Positions 32,011 to 41,889 of a stretch of DNA of 64,000 nucleotides are shown one piece after another. The DNA comes from Skeletonema tropicum (Eukaryota > Bacillariophyta > Thalassiosirophyceae > Thalassiosirales > Thalassiosiraceae). Within the stretch, counting starts at the first letter, position 1. Each line of letters starts with the position of its first letter. The DNA lies in the NCBI GenBank assembly GCA_037178625.1, contig CM074142.1:558001-622000 (forward strand). The letters are read 5' to 3'. The translations under genes and the position numbers were made by a program. Under the pieces are notes generated by a model. It was not told where the DNA came from, ran no database searches, and worked only from the letters and a program-made list of their open reading frames with translations.

Positions 32011-33485
32011 TTTTTCATTGGTCAATTAAAAGCACGCTTCGGCAGAAGACAAAAGATTGCAACTCTAAAAAAGTCCTATTTTTTCAATTACTTGTCTCTA
32101 CCAGGTAGTGGGACTGCTCTTTTGGTAGAAGGTTGAAGGTTGAAGTTCGAACAGTTCTCATTCCATCTACCACAAAACACAATGGCGAAGGAGCGAGCGC
32201 GCACAAAAGACAAAAGATCTTTTTTGCCTGGCTGGGCTGGGAAATTGCAAATTGCACAACTTTTCTCCTCCGGCCTCAGGCCCCGCTGCCGATCAAAAGA
32301 TCGCGTGGTTGCACTCAATGATGTTCTGTTCTTCGGCCGGCCACATCTTGCTGCTGACATAAACGAACAACAAGCAGCATGCCCACCTTGAACGCCATGT
32401 ATTAGCCTCGCCAGTGATATGCACACGGCCGCACAAATCTTGCCATCTGCTGCGGCAATCTACTCGATCAGCGCATAAAAAGATCTTTTTTACCTTCTCG
32501 GCACATCGCACAAAATCGGCATCGTCGATTCAGCCGGGTCGAGAGTAAGACAACATAATTGTGACAATATAGGACGCAGCAGCTGGGACAACGATATGCG
32601 ACAACACCACAACAAATAAACCTTCTCATGGCAGTGGCAAACCTCTAACAATCTATTCGCTGCTGTGTGCAAGCATCATGCAATCGACCACATAATCTTT
32701 CCGGGTAAGGAAAAATAAAAAGATATCTCCGTACATGATCGCGATACTGATAGAATAATTGGCACTTCCAACCGTATTCAGCAATTCAACAATAATCTTG
32801 TCACTTTTGTGTCGTACTGATGGCTCAAACAATCAAATGAGACGGGGGTATCCGCATCCACATTACGCTCCCACGCCGAATCAAAGTCCTCCTTTGAATG
32901 CTACAGATGTCGATGCTAGTGCCGGCCAAGAGGATGGAACTGGAATGGGAAGCTCGCAGCGGGATAGAGGCAAACAAACATCACAGATGTGCACACAACA
33001 TCATGATATCTATGCACTTCCATACACGAAATAAAAACAAGCAACAAATGCAGCAGACAACTGATACATATCAGCGACACACGTCTGAAATAGAACGTGA
33101 GTCAAAACTTAGCTTGCTTCGATCACTCCTCTGACTGCAGCGGATTGGCCTGGTCTTGTTGCGTGTAATTTTCTAAGTTATTATTAATTGATGAATGTTG
33201 ACAACAAACCTTCGGCATATGAAGCACTGGTGAGTTTTTTGGGGGTAAGCGGGCATGCCCGCTGTTTATTTTTTTCCCCTGGTCAAAAATTTATCACAAC
33301 ATGCTCTACTGGCTTCGATGGTATCAGTTTTGCCAACAACTGGTAAAGATGTCACTGAACTGAAATGATCCACAAAACACAGCAACCAGACCGCTATGGA
33401 CATGTTCTCATGCCCGAAGAGATAAGTGCTCTACAATCATGGGAACCTAACAATCAACAAAGGTCCAGGGTAATAAAGGAATCAG

Positions 33486-34075
33486 ATGTCTGATGGAGAC
33501 ACAAAACACAAGCAGGTCCAGAAAGGTAAGTGCAGATTCATTCAACCAAGCCAATCAACAACTGATTTTATTCAAAGCCAGCAGCAACTGAGTGGGAAGA
33601 TCCTGCCACCCTTTCTCTTTAAACTGAATGTCATTACTTGTTCAATCTCTCCTTCTCACCCTCCCACTCTCACTCTCTCCTTCTCACATTCACATACATA
33701 GGTGACACCAATGGGATCAGACACGAAGCCATCCGGCCCAACTACGACAGCAACAGCTACAACACACTTAACACCTTCCTTCAGCTGGGTGATGTCATCG
33801 AATAGAAGAGCGACGATTTATGTGAAGCAGTGATCAAATGGCAGAGGTGGGTAGAACACCTTCACAAGAGAGCCGAGCATACAGGACAAACATGCAACGA
33901 AGAAATGGTAGACAAAATCCTCAACACAACATACAAGACTGCCATGGAAGATAATCTCATTCCAGATAGGGAGGAACTCATGAAAAGAATTGGCACCATG
34001 ATCAAATTCCCTAACAGCACGTGGTCGGAGAAGAAGTCAGATTGGGAACTACCCAAAAATTACTTCGATGGGTAA
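33486..34075 (+). pseudogene. Two-exon unknown gene with internal TAG
   Basis: Exon 1 is 33486-33525 (ATG, MSDGDTKHKQVQK). The intron 33526-33701 starts GTAAGT and ends ACATAG; exon 2 is 33702-34075 and ends in TAA. The splice joins frames exactly (AAA G | GT GAC). A single in-frame TAG lies at 33803-33805; otherwise the frame is open for 137 codons. The predicted protein is hydrophilic and helical (WVEHLHKRAEHTG, EELMKRIGTMIKF). I recognise no family. It could be a broken host gene or the start of a decayed element; small coincidental splice sites cannot be excluded. Confidence 0.4.
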
Positions 34076-34765
34076 GACTATTGAGCTGTACCAGTATGAG
34101 TATGCAATGTTGGTTGATAAAATTTTACCGGGGGGAAAATATTATTCTTTCTTGTAAATGACACCCGTTTCTTATAAGCAAGAAACCACTTGGCTAGAAC
34201 GATGTCCATAATCAGAAAAAAATTGGTATCCTGTTTACAAGATTAGGAGGATACTGACTTCCTACCAAGCGGTATCCCATAGCCGCCAGTATGCTCTACT
34301 GTGGGAATTAAAAGCCCTACGTGTGGGACCAGAATTATTTCTCCCTAAATCCTTAAATACTAATTCCTACGTGTTTCCCTGTAGAAATGGCTTGGGTCAA
34401 TTTGGGTCAAATGACTTACAGGGTAAGGAGGGCACCTCCGTGGCCCGGCCAGATTTGCTACGCTACACCGACCTGGGGCCCCGAGGGCCAGATTATATCG
34501 TTGATGGCGACTCGAATATCTCAACGACGGCATCTACCTCGACAAAAATACGCCTCCATAATATACCCAATAGTAATTGGGAGCGATATAGGTGCATATA
34601 TTGGTTATATTTGAAGCGTGTGCATGGTTGTGGTCGTCGGTAGGAGCGGCAGCTTCATGGTTGATGTCAAAAAGTGCAGCATTAGGCTAGCATTAGGTGG
34701 GACTTATAGGTAGTATGTACGTTCTACGATGATTTGAATTCCTACGTAGGCCTTAGAACCCGTGC
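34076..34765. other. Spacer containing fragments of repeats
   Basis: No gene. One inverted copy of the 13-mer GGCCCTCGGGGCC lies at 34477-34489. Bases 34722-34766 match 22141-22185 (inside the TTAA element) with one mismatch, and this match stops exactly where the 437-bp repeat begins. Confidence 0.6.
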
Positions 34766-35202
34766 GGCCCTCGGGGCCCCCGTTCATGGAGTGCAGAGCA
34801 GCGTAATAGGGGGCCGCAGGTGCCCTTCTATTACAGGTGGGAAAATTCATTATTTTTCACCCTCATTATTCTACAGAGTTATAGGTAGGAATCAGTACAT
34901 GTGTTTTTTAGTGAGAAGGTTTACTTTAGGGACACGTAGAGTCCTCGGTAGAGACTACCGGCGTAGGATCTGTATGTGTTCCTATGTAGAAAGCAAGAAG
35001 TACCTGTTGAAAGCGAGAAATTTACTGTACTAAAGCCGCTTTTTGAGCATCTAAATCGGTCTGTACGAGAAAGAAATACAGGTTTTACACAGGCGTTAGT
35101 CGATTTAGTTTTGTCTTTCTTCGTCGCGAGAAAATGTCTTTTTGTAAAACTGTGCTTGATATATCGAATCGTGCGCTTGCAGATGTTTTACTGATCACCA
35201 GA
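34766..35202 (+). repeat. 437-bp direct repeat, copy A
   Basis: It starts GGCCCTCGGGGCCCCCG and ends TTTTACTGATCACCAGA. It is nearly identical (roughly 98% by eye) to copy B at 39291-39728 in the same orientation, 4,525 bp away. It has no convincing ORF. The left boundary is sharp because unrelated repeat sequence precedes it. Confidence 0.93.
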
Positions 35203-36143
35203 AGCGTCAATTTACTACTCCGTGTTTCACCCTGGTCCAAAATCGAGATTTTGCTTCATAATATCTTTTTTCTGTTTTACCTTTTTGTCTCCATTTTATA
35301 GAGTACCATTCGGGCATGCCCCCAAGGGCAGACTACATAATGATCGAACATACGTAAGTTTTTATACTTATTACTTATTACCCGTAGATAAGCTACCATG
35401 AAGTACTTTTTAACCATGGCTTCTGTCAGCTTCCGTCACTTGACGCCTACGCAGCATGATAAAATGTACGAGAGTGCAAAACAGTACCATCAACAGCCAT
35501 AACCTCCCATGAATAATAGAGTGTAAGATTTCAGGGTCTAACTCAGTGTAACCGTGACCAACCTGTTGGGTACAAACTTCAATTCCAATCAAATCAAATA
35601 CATATGTAGTGTTGATATCAATGAATATTATTTTGTAACCATGTGTAATGAATTATCTTTTCAATAACATGAAGCCGCGATGATGACTCAACACTCTACT
35701 GATCTCTTCCCTCTTCTGAGACATATGCCTCTCTGGCTTGTCGCTGGAGTTAGATTCTCTTGACGTCACAACTTTTAACGGATGCACTATACAATCACAC
35801 CCACGTCTCTCATAAGATTAATTGTCTTTCTGGGGGTCTTTCCCTGTAATAACAACAGATGCTACCATAAGCACATAAAGTGATGAATTCATCAAGGATG
35901 CCTGTTGTTGATTGTTGAGTAAACCTCCCTCCCTCTCTGCAGCATCTTAATTCTAATTTCTGATATGCATCAAGTAGATAACTACGATTGACTCTGTCGA
36001 AGATGTGATTGCACTGTCTCGTTTCGGTGATGATAGTGCTACATGATTGATGCGCTCGCGGCACTCCTATTGACGGCGTTGGCCTTGAGAGTGACAATAC
36101 ACAGTGAGATCTTTTTATCATTCATAGATTCATTTATGCAAGC

Positions 36144-36275
36144 GCAAATACTCCCTAGCTCGCACAATATTGACTGGCAACCCGGATCGACTGGCCTTAA
36201 TCGATTCTTAAGAAATATTCGAGACGATTTAGTGTGATCGATCCGGGAAGCCGACCACTCCCCAAGGTACTAGCG
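36144..36275 (+). repeat. Diverged 132-bp duplication, copy 1
   Basis: AAATACTCCCTAGCTC...CAATATTGACTG, TTAATCGATTCTTAAGA, GAGACGATTTA.TGTG, CCGGG.A.CCGACCACTCCC, GAGGTACTAGCG-type tail. The second copy is at 36510-36641 in the same orientation, about 80% alike by eye. A CCCGGATCG...CGATCCGGG inverted repeat lies inside copy 1. Confidence 0.75.
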
Positions 36276-36509
36276 CATGTTGAAGTGGCGTTAATATTTT
36301 ATTTCAGACTTCAGACATGACACATCTCGTGTCGAAGGAGTTCTCTAACGGATCAGGGTCTTGGTACGTCTCTTTGGCCGCGGAGGTCCCATGTTACTAA
36401 TCATTCACCGGTAGGATGTGCTCTCAACACCGTCGATGAAGAAAGTCACCTACAAAGAGCGTCGGTACTGTTGACCCCATTGCATTCCACAACACACGAC
36501 ACTACTGCT

Positions 36510-36641
36510 GAAAATACTCTCTAGCTCTCTCAATATTGACTGTGTACCCGGAACTAACAGACTAAATCGATTCTAAAGACGTATTTGAGACGATTTAATG
36601 TGTTTGTTCCGGGTATCCGACCACTCCCTGAGGTACTAGCG
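36510..36641 (+). repeat. Diverged 132-bp duplication, copy 2
   Basis: Counterpart of 36144-36275. It keeps its own inner inverted repeat in compensated form (ACCCGGAAC...GTTCCGGGT). The outer arms changed together in both copies, which suggests selection or element-end structure rather than chance. Confidence 0.75.
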
Positions 36642-37530
36642 TGCGGCGAAGTATCGCCATGGTGGCGATGTATTTTGTGGATTTTGTGTGTTGAGTGGCT
36701 AACAAAAATGGTTTCTCGAACACTGCGCTACATTTTGAATTCCTACGTAGGCCTATGTAGAATTTTGCGGGAACTGCATTCTCTAGTACAAACTACACGC
36801 AAACGCACTCTCATGCATGCCACTGCACACGATATAATTAAAGCTTCGATTGATCTCTTTACCATGGCCCGATGATATCATCAGTGTCAATATAATCATC
36901 TAATGCTTCATTATCCATCTTAAGGTAAAAGAATATCTTATGTTGTCTGAGCGCCTAAGTACAATACGCTGGTTGTTACTACTGCTTAGCTCGGGCACTC
37001 TATGTATGGATGTTCGAGCCAATGATTCTTGTGTCCTGCATTTATTGATTGTAAACACATCTACTTTCTCTTTGCACGAAGTCCCACTTGTTTTTGTACG
37101 AATGCCTTCCCCTGCCCTTTCCATTTCTGTTGCGTTTCACCTGTATTGCTCCAACACCAGTGTCCAATCATCTGATGAAACCTCTGTCCGGGTATGGTCC
37201 TCATCAGTTGCACGAGATGGCACTCTAATCGATGCAGTTAAGGAATCATGCTAAAATCCATCGACCGCATCTAAAACACCGCCTGATTGTTGGAATTCTC
37301 TGTCTCGTCACAATGTTTTGCACCCAAAATAACACTTGTAAATTCATACTTTGTGTTTGCTTTGGAAAGATGTCATCCGATGATACCAACGCCGCGCTTG
37401 ATTCGACACTAATATTTTATCTTGTTCCTCCCAATATAGTGATGGATATTCTCGATGAAATGGTGCGCGCGGCGATTAGTGGCTGCATGTTGTGTATGGT
37501 GTGTAGTGCGGCGCGGGCCCTCGGGGCCTG

Positions 37531-37728
37531 TTTTTTTTTTGTGCAATGTACCCATCTATAAATTTGCTCTGCAATGCTTGTTGTTGTAACATAAATGTGT
37601 CATGATGACAAAATTATTTTGTGGATTTCGTGTTGGATTTTTTTTTGCAATGTATCCGTCTATAAAGTTGCTCTGCAATGCTTGTTTTTATTGTAAATAA
37701 ATTTGTTATGATGTCAAAATTATTTTGA
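37531..37728 (+). repeat. Tandem duplication, about 105-bp unit
   Basis: TTTTTTTTTGTGCAATGTACCC... starts at 37531 and TTTTTTTTGCAATGTATCCG... at about 37637. Both continue TCTATAAA.TTGCTCTGCAAT and GCTTGTT.., ending CAAAATTATTTTG. It directly follows a copy of the GC-rich 13-mer. Confidence 0.85.
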
Positions 37729-39290
37729 ATATTATAGTTCATTTGATTTTTTTATGGATGCAGCATCAAGTCAAGATAGGATAGAGGCCGAAGCCGAGCA
37801 AGAATTGATGGTAAGACATTTGAATGCTTCTGTCATTGGCTACGATTTAAACGGAGGGGAGTTTTGCAGTACTACTCTTTCGAATATTATTAACGAGTTG
37901 GTCTTTATCACTTATTTATTTTTTACTTCGCTATTTGATATTCACATGTACTTGTTCCATCTAAGGCTCGTTACTGCATTCTTCATCAATATTGGTAGCG
38001 CTAGGCATAACTTAGATAGTTTCCCTAGATATCGACTCAGCAGTCACTTAGCGTTCGTCGGTTTTTTGCCTTTGATTGGTTAGATCGGGTTTGCCGTTTT
38101 CTGATACGATGTACATTATTGTCCCTGGAATGTTAGTTTCGTTTTGGGTCTCTTTGAAGTAGTACCATTTTGGTGTATGTATCGTTGTACCATAGTGCCT
38201 CATTATATCTTCTTGCTTTTCCTCTCTTTCTTTCTCTATCCTTTTTGTAATAGCTATCTTTGCTCTTGTTTTGCTCTGTTGTGCTTCTATCATAAGATTT
38301 CGAAGTTGCGTTTTTGTATAGATTGGCAACTCCATTCCAAGGAAAGTTTGTAAGGAGCTCCACTGGATATCCTTATTATTCTGTTTGTACATCTTGCTTG
38401 TTTGATCTGGAGTGTAGCATTCCTTGGTAGGCTAGTGAGTGTTAGCAAGTACTCTTTCTACATAGTTTCGAGCTTTTCATTTCTTTCCTGCTTTTGTGTG
38501 TTTCTCGTGATCTCGCCGAAGTGATACACATGTTATTTTTTCCGTCATTTCGCTGGCCTTATGTTGTCTTCTCATTTCACAGTTCTATTGTGAACCTTCT
38601 TGTTACTTGTTATGACATTTCTATATTCATCTTTAGATCTTAGCGTTCGACGACGATGTGTCAATCGTCCGATACACCGTTACAAGCTGGTGTCCATGAT
38701 CTTGTCTCTCAGTAACTGTAATTGCAACCCAGCGGGCAGCAATACTCTGTAATGTCAATGATTTATCATGTTCTAGCTCTAATCTTCACATCTTGGGCAA
38801 CATCGACGTGTCAGTATTTTTCGGTGGTGATCGTAGATCGCTAAATGTGTTCCATGTATGCGGTGGCATCTTGATTCGAACCCAATTTGCTCGTCAGTTC
38901 GCTCTGAGGTATCGAGCGCTGGGTGACATAGCGTTTTGGCGCTTCTGGGAAGTTGTTATCATGCAGTCCGGCTGGTATGTACTAGAGGTGAAAAGATTTA
39001 ATGACGTATTCAGTAAAGGAGTGTACTCTCATATTTGCTTAGTTAGGAGATTGCCTTCATCACTTTGGTCCAGCTGTTCCTGTTTGCAGGCTCAAAGGAT
39101 AGAAAGTCTATTTTCCGAAATTAATGAAGTTGCGCTTTAACTTAGTTGTTAGTTGTAATATTTAGCACTATAACTAATCGTAATTGTCCCTATATTGTAC
39201 CAGTCCTTGTTAGGCTCACACTCTTGGATTTTCTGGCACACAGTAATAGTAATTCGTTGTACTGTCGTTTTGTAGTTCGATGCTGTAATC

Positions 39291-39728
39291 GGCCCTCGGG
39301 GCCCCTGTTCATGGAGCGCAGAGCAGCGTAATAGGGGGCCGCAGGTGCCCTTCTATTACAGGTAGGAAAATTCATTATTTTTCACCCCCATTATTCTACA
39401 GAGTTATAGGTAGGAATCAGTACATGTGTTTTTTAGTGAGAAGGTTTACTTTAGGGACACGTAGAGTCCTCGGTAGAGACTACCGGCGTAGGATCTGTAT
39501 GTGTTCCTATGTAGAAAGCAAGAAGTACCTGTTGAAAGCGAGAAATTTACTGTACTAAAGCCGCTTTTTGAGCATCTAAATCGGTCTGTACGAGAAAGAA
39601 ATACAGGTTTTACACGGGCGTTAGTCGATTTAGTTTTTGTCTTTCTTCGTCGCGAGAAAATGTCTTTTTGTAAAACTGTGCTTGATATATCGAATCGTGC
39701 GCTTGCAGATGTTTTACTGATCACCAGA
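39291..39728 (+). repeat. 437-bp direct repeat, copy B
   Basis: Same sequence as copy A at 34766-35202 with about ten differences. It is followed at 39750-39830 by a diverged repeat of its own last 80 bases (GAGAAAGTGTCTGTTTT.., ACTAATCACCATATGA), which suggests an older copy of the same end next to it. Confidence 0.93.
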
Positions 39729-39828
39729 TGCAGACGCTTAATTGAGTTGTTGTATTCTTTGTGGTGAGAAAGTGTCTGTTTTGAAAAACTGTGCAGTGAT
39801 CAATTTTACTAATCACCATATGAAGATC

Positions 39829-40290
39829 CTGCGAAGTAATCACTTGGGATTTCATGATCCTTCTTCGCTTCTTTCCACTTCTTGTTCGGGTTGGTTATGA
39901 TGTTGGTAATCCTGGTTGTCATAGGCACTGGCTACATTAGCCAGATACCAATCCCGTTTCCTGTAGCCTAGCACACGGTCCAGCTCGCCAATGGCTCGCT
40001 AAGTCATTGTCTGTCCTTCCTTCCACGTTAAGTAACAGATAACGTATGAGAGCCACAGGATCTCATTACTGACGTAATCAATCGATGACGTGTCTTCCTT
40101 CAGCCATCTTCTTCCGGAAGCTGCATCGATCACTCTTAACGCAGACTAGCATAATTTTCATAACAACAAATTATTCTTTCAACTCACCGTATCAGCTACC
40201 GCCGCTGACACTAATAATATTATTACTCGGTCCTGTTCCCAAGGAACAGGCAGTGAAAGTAGCAGATTCCTCTAAAATAAAGAGAAGACG
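39829..40290 (+). other. Leader of Gypsy-2 (possible 5' LTR)
   Basis: 462 bp before the gag ATG. No second copy exists in the window to define an LTR. CGTATCAGCTACCGCC near 40188 could be part of a primer-binding site but is not a good match to a known tRNA 3' end. Confidence 0.35.
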
Positions 40291-41889
40291 ATGTCGAGAT
40301 TACTCAGAGTAGTCAACGACAGCAATAGTTGGATGGTAAGAGATCGGTTCACAGCGAACACGTACTCTCAAATCAATCAGCACAAGACTGCAAATCCAAA
40401 ACTTAAAGTCGAACGCGGCTGGTTCCTGAACGAAGAACGTGTAACGTTCAGTTTCTCCAGGGACCCAACAAAGACTCGCCCACCGACGGCCGGCAACCGG
40501 TTCGAAATCAAAATAGGAGGTGTAAAAAAACAAGTCAGCTCGCTCGTCAGCAGAGCCTACGACGACTTCATCCAAAAACAAGCAGAATGCATTAACGCCT
40601 ACTATGATACCAAGCTCATTGCGCAGCTTGAAGATTTGGTCAGCGTCAGGGACGCGCATCAACAACACTACAACAAAATAAGAGCCAAGCTCGAAAATCT
40701 CAAAAAGTTTGGTGGTTCCAAAGAGGACATCAAGAAAACAAAAAAAGAAGTCAAACAAATAGCCGAGGCGCTAGAAAGCACCAAGGATAGTATTCTTGAC
40801 AGGGTAGAAAAGATGCGCACAATGTACATCAACTTCATCGGAGATCTCCATGGAACCTTCACCGACACGGTGGAAACTACCCTACTTAAACCTATCACGC
40901 ATGAAGTTACATCATATGAATTGAAAAAGGTAGCTTTCCAGTGGGACAATACCAAAGACGAACCAGTAGGTCGCATCGAAATGTATGATGACAGGGTCGA
41001 CGACGTCACCTTCAACGATCCAGACGTCAAGTTCCGCTACGAAATGCAAGAAGTAACACATGAGATTGACGCTCCTCGGGGACTTTCCTTTGAGGGCATC
41101 ATGAACGCCATTCGCAGCCATGCTGTGCATCAGGGGGGTTACGGCCGTGCCGAAATCCAAAAGAAAAAGATGACTAATCATGCTCTTTTTCCTCCCAACG
41201 GCGAAATCCCAGTGAAGGACTTTGTGGGCTTCCTGGAAGATATTAATCGTAACATTCCCTTGTTGCCGAGCATAAAGGATAATCCAATGTATATCAATAA
41301 CGATCAGGTCCCATGGGGGAACAAGCCTTTCACCCAGAAGGAATTATGTGACATCCTGGTCGACTGCATGCCCAAAAAGGTGCAGACTCTGTTCAAATCG
41401 CATAATGCTAACAACACTGCTGTACGTTTTGACGTCAAACTTTTGGCGAATGAACTTCAGCCCCTTGTCGATCAAGTGCGCACCGAGCAGAAAGCTTCTC
41501 AACCCCAGGGGGGGGGAGGAGGTGGTGGTGGTGCTGGTAAGAATTCCAGTACCCGCAACAACCAACGTGGAAACCGCAAGAATGGTCAAGGAAACCAAAA
41601 CCAAGCGGACAGCGAAACGAAACATTGCAAACTTTGCAAGAAATTTGGAGGCGCTCATCACAACCACAATACCGCTGACTGTCAAAAGTACAATGAAGAT
41701 GGCAGCTTGAAACGTCAGCGCGGTCGTGACAACTACAGCAACAAAGAAGTAGTAGATATGCTAGCCAGCATGAAAGCCGAGAACAAGAAATTGAGAAAGT
41801 CAGTGCATGCCCTTCAGAAGGGAAGTGCCAAGAAGAAGAAGCGTAGCATGAGCTACAGCGAAGAGGAAGAAGATTCCGACAGCGAATAG
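40291..41889 (+). CDS. gag: Gypsy-2 Gag
   Basis: 532 residues from the ATG at 40291. It has a helical N-terminal half with a coiled coil around residues 120-170 (KLENLKKFGGSKEDIKK..) and a capsid-like region (FTQKELCDILVDCMPKKVQTLF). These are followed by a glycine run (about 408-418), a basic N/R-rich linker, a zinc-knuckle-like CKLCKKFGGAHHNHNTADC, and a Lys-rich coiled tail ending in an acidic SEEEEDSDSE. It ends at TAG (41887-41889) with the same frame continuing open downstream into pol. Confidence 0.85.
   Translation: MSRLLRVVNDSNSWMVRDRFTANTYSQINQHKTANPKLKVERGWFLNEERVTFSFSRDPTKTRPPTAGNRFEIKIGGVKKQVSSLVSRAYDDFIQKQAECINAYYDTKLIAQLEDLVSVRDAHQQHYNKIRAKLENLKKFGGSKEDIKKTKKEVKQIAEALESTKDSILDRVEKMRTMYINFIGDLHGTFTDTVETTLLKPITHEVTSYELKKVAFQWDNTKDEPVGRIEMYDDRVDDVTFNDPDVKFRYEMQEVTHEIDAPRGLSFEGIMNAIRSHAVHQGGYGRAEIQKKKMTNHALFPPNGEIPVKDFVGFLEDINRNIPLLPSIKDNPMYINNDQVPWGNKPFTQKELCDILVDCMPKKVQTLFKSHNANNTAVRFDVKLLANELQPLVDQVRTEQKASQPQGGGGGGGGAGKNSSTRNNQRGNRKNGQGNQNQADSETKHCKLCKKFGGAHHNHNTADCQKYNEDGSLKRQRGRDNYSNKEVVDMLASMKAENKKLRKSVHALQKGSAKKKKRSMSYSEEEEDSDSE

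Larger units (their letters stand above)
29876..33485. other. 3.6-kb non-coding stretch with palindromes
   Basis: No gene recognised. It contains a diverged copy of the 20131-20190 sequence near 30390-30455 (CTTCTAAGCCTCCCGG.., AAAAGTAGGAGTATCAA), a 75-bp foldback at 30637-30711, a 30-bp near-perfect palindrome at 31981-32010, and one copy of the GC-rich 13-mer at 31716-31728. Confidence 0.5.
35203..39290. other. 4.1 kb between the direct repeats, no gene recognised
   Basis: It holds a diverged 132-bp duplication (36144-36275 and 36510-36641), a tandem duplication at 37531-37728, and one GC-rich 13-mer at 37516-37528. Several ORFs of 75-115 codons occur on both strands (e.g. 38392-38048 minus, lysine/glutamate-rich), without recognisable domains. 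If the flanking repeats are LTRs, this would be the interior of a large non-coding derivative; no gag or pol remains are seen. Confidence 0.45.

Noticed and set aside
3585..33805. UAG reassigned to an amino acid genome-wide
   Set aside because: The hAT transposase, the Copia-1 polyprotein and the giant ULP1 gene all end at TAG in sensible places, so a full reassignment is unlikely. Only partial suppression remains open.
38868..38950. tRNA gene on the minus strand (B-box-like GGTTCGAATC)
   Set aside because: No matching A box or cloverleaf with acceptor pairing could be drawn around it.
34766..39728. Calling the 437-bp repeats LTRs outright
   Set aside because: No TG..CA ends, no gag/pol, no primer site and only a 3-base shared flank; left as a hypothesis.
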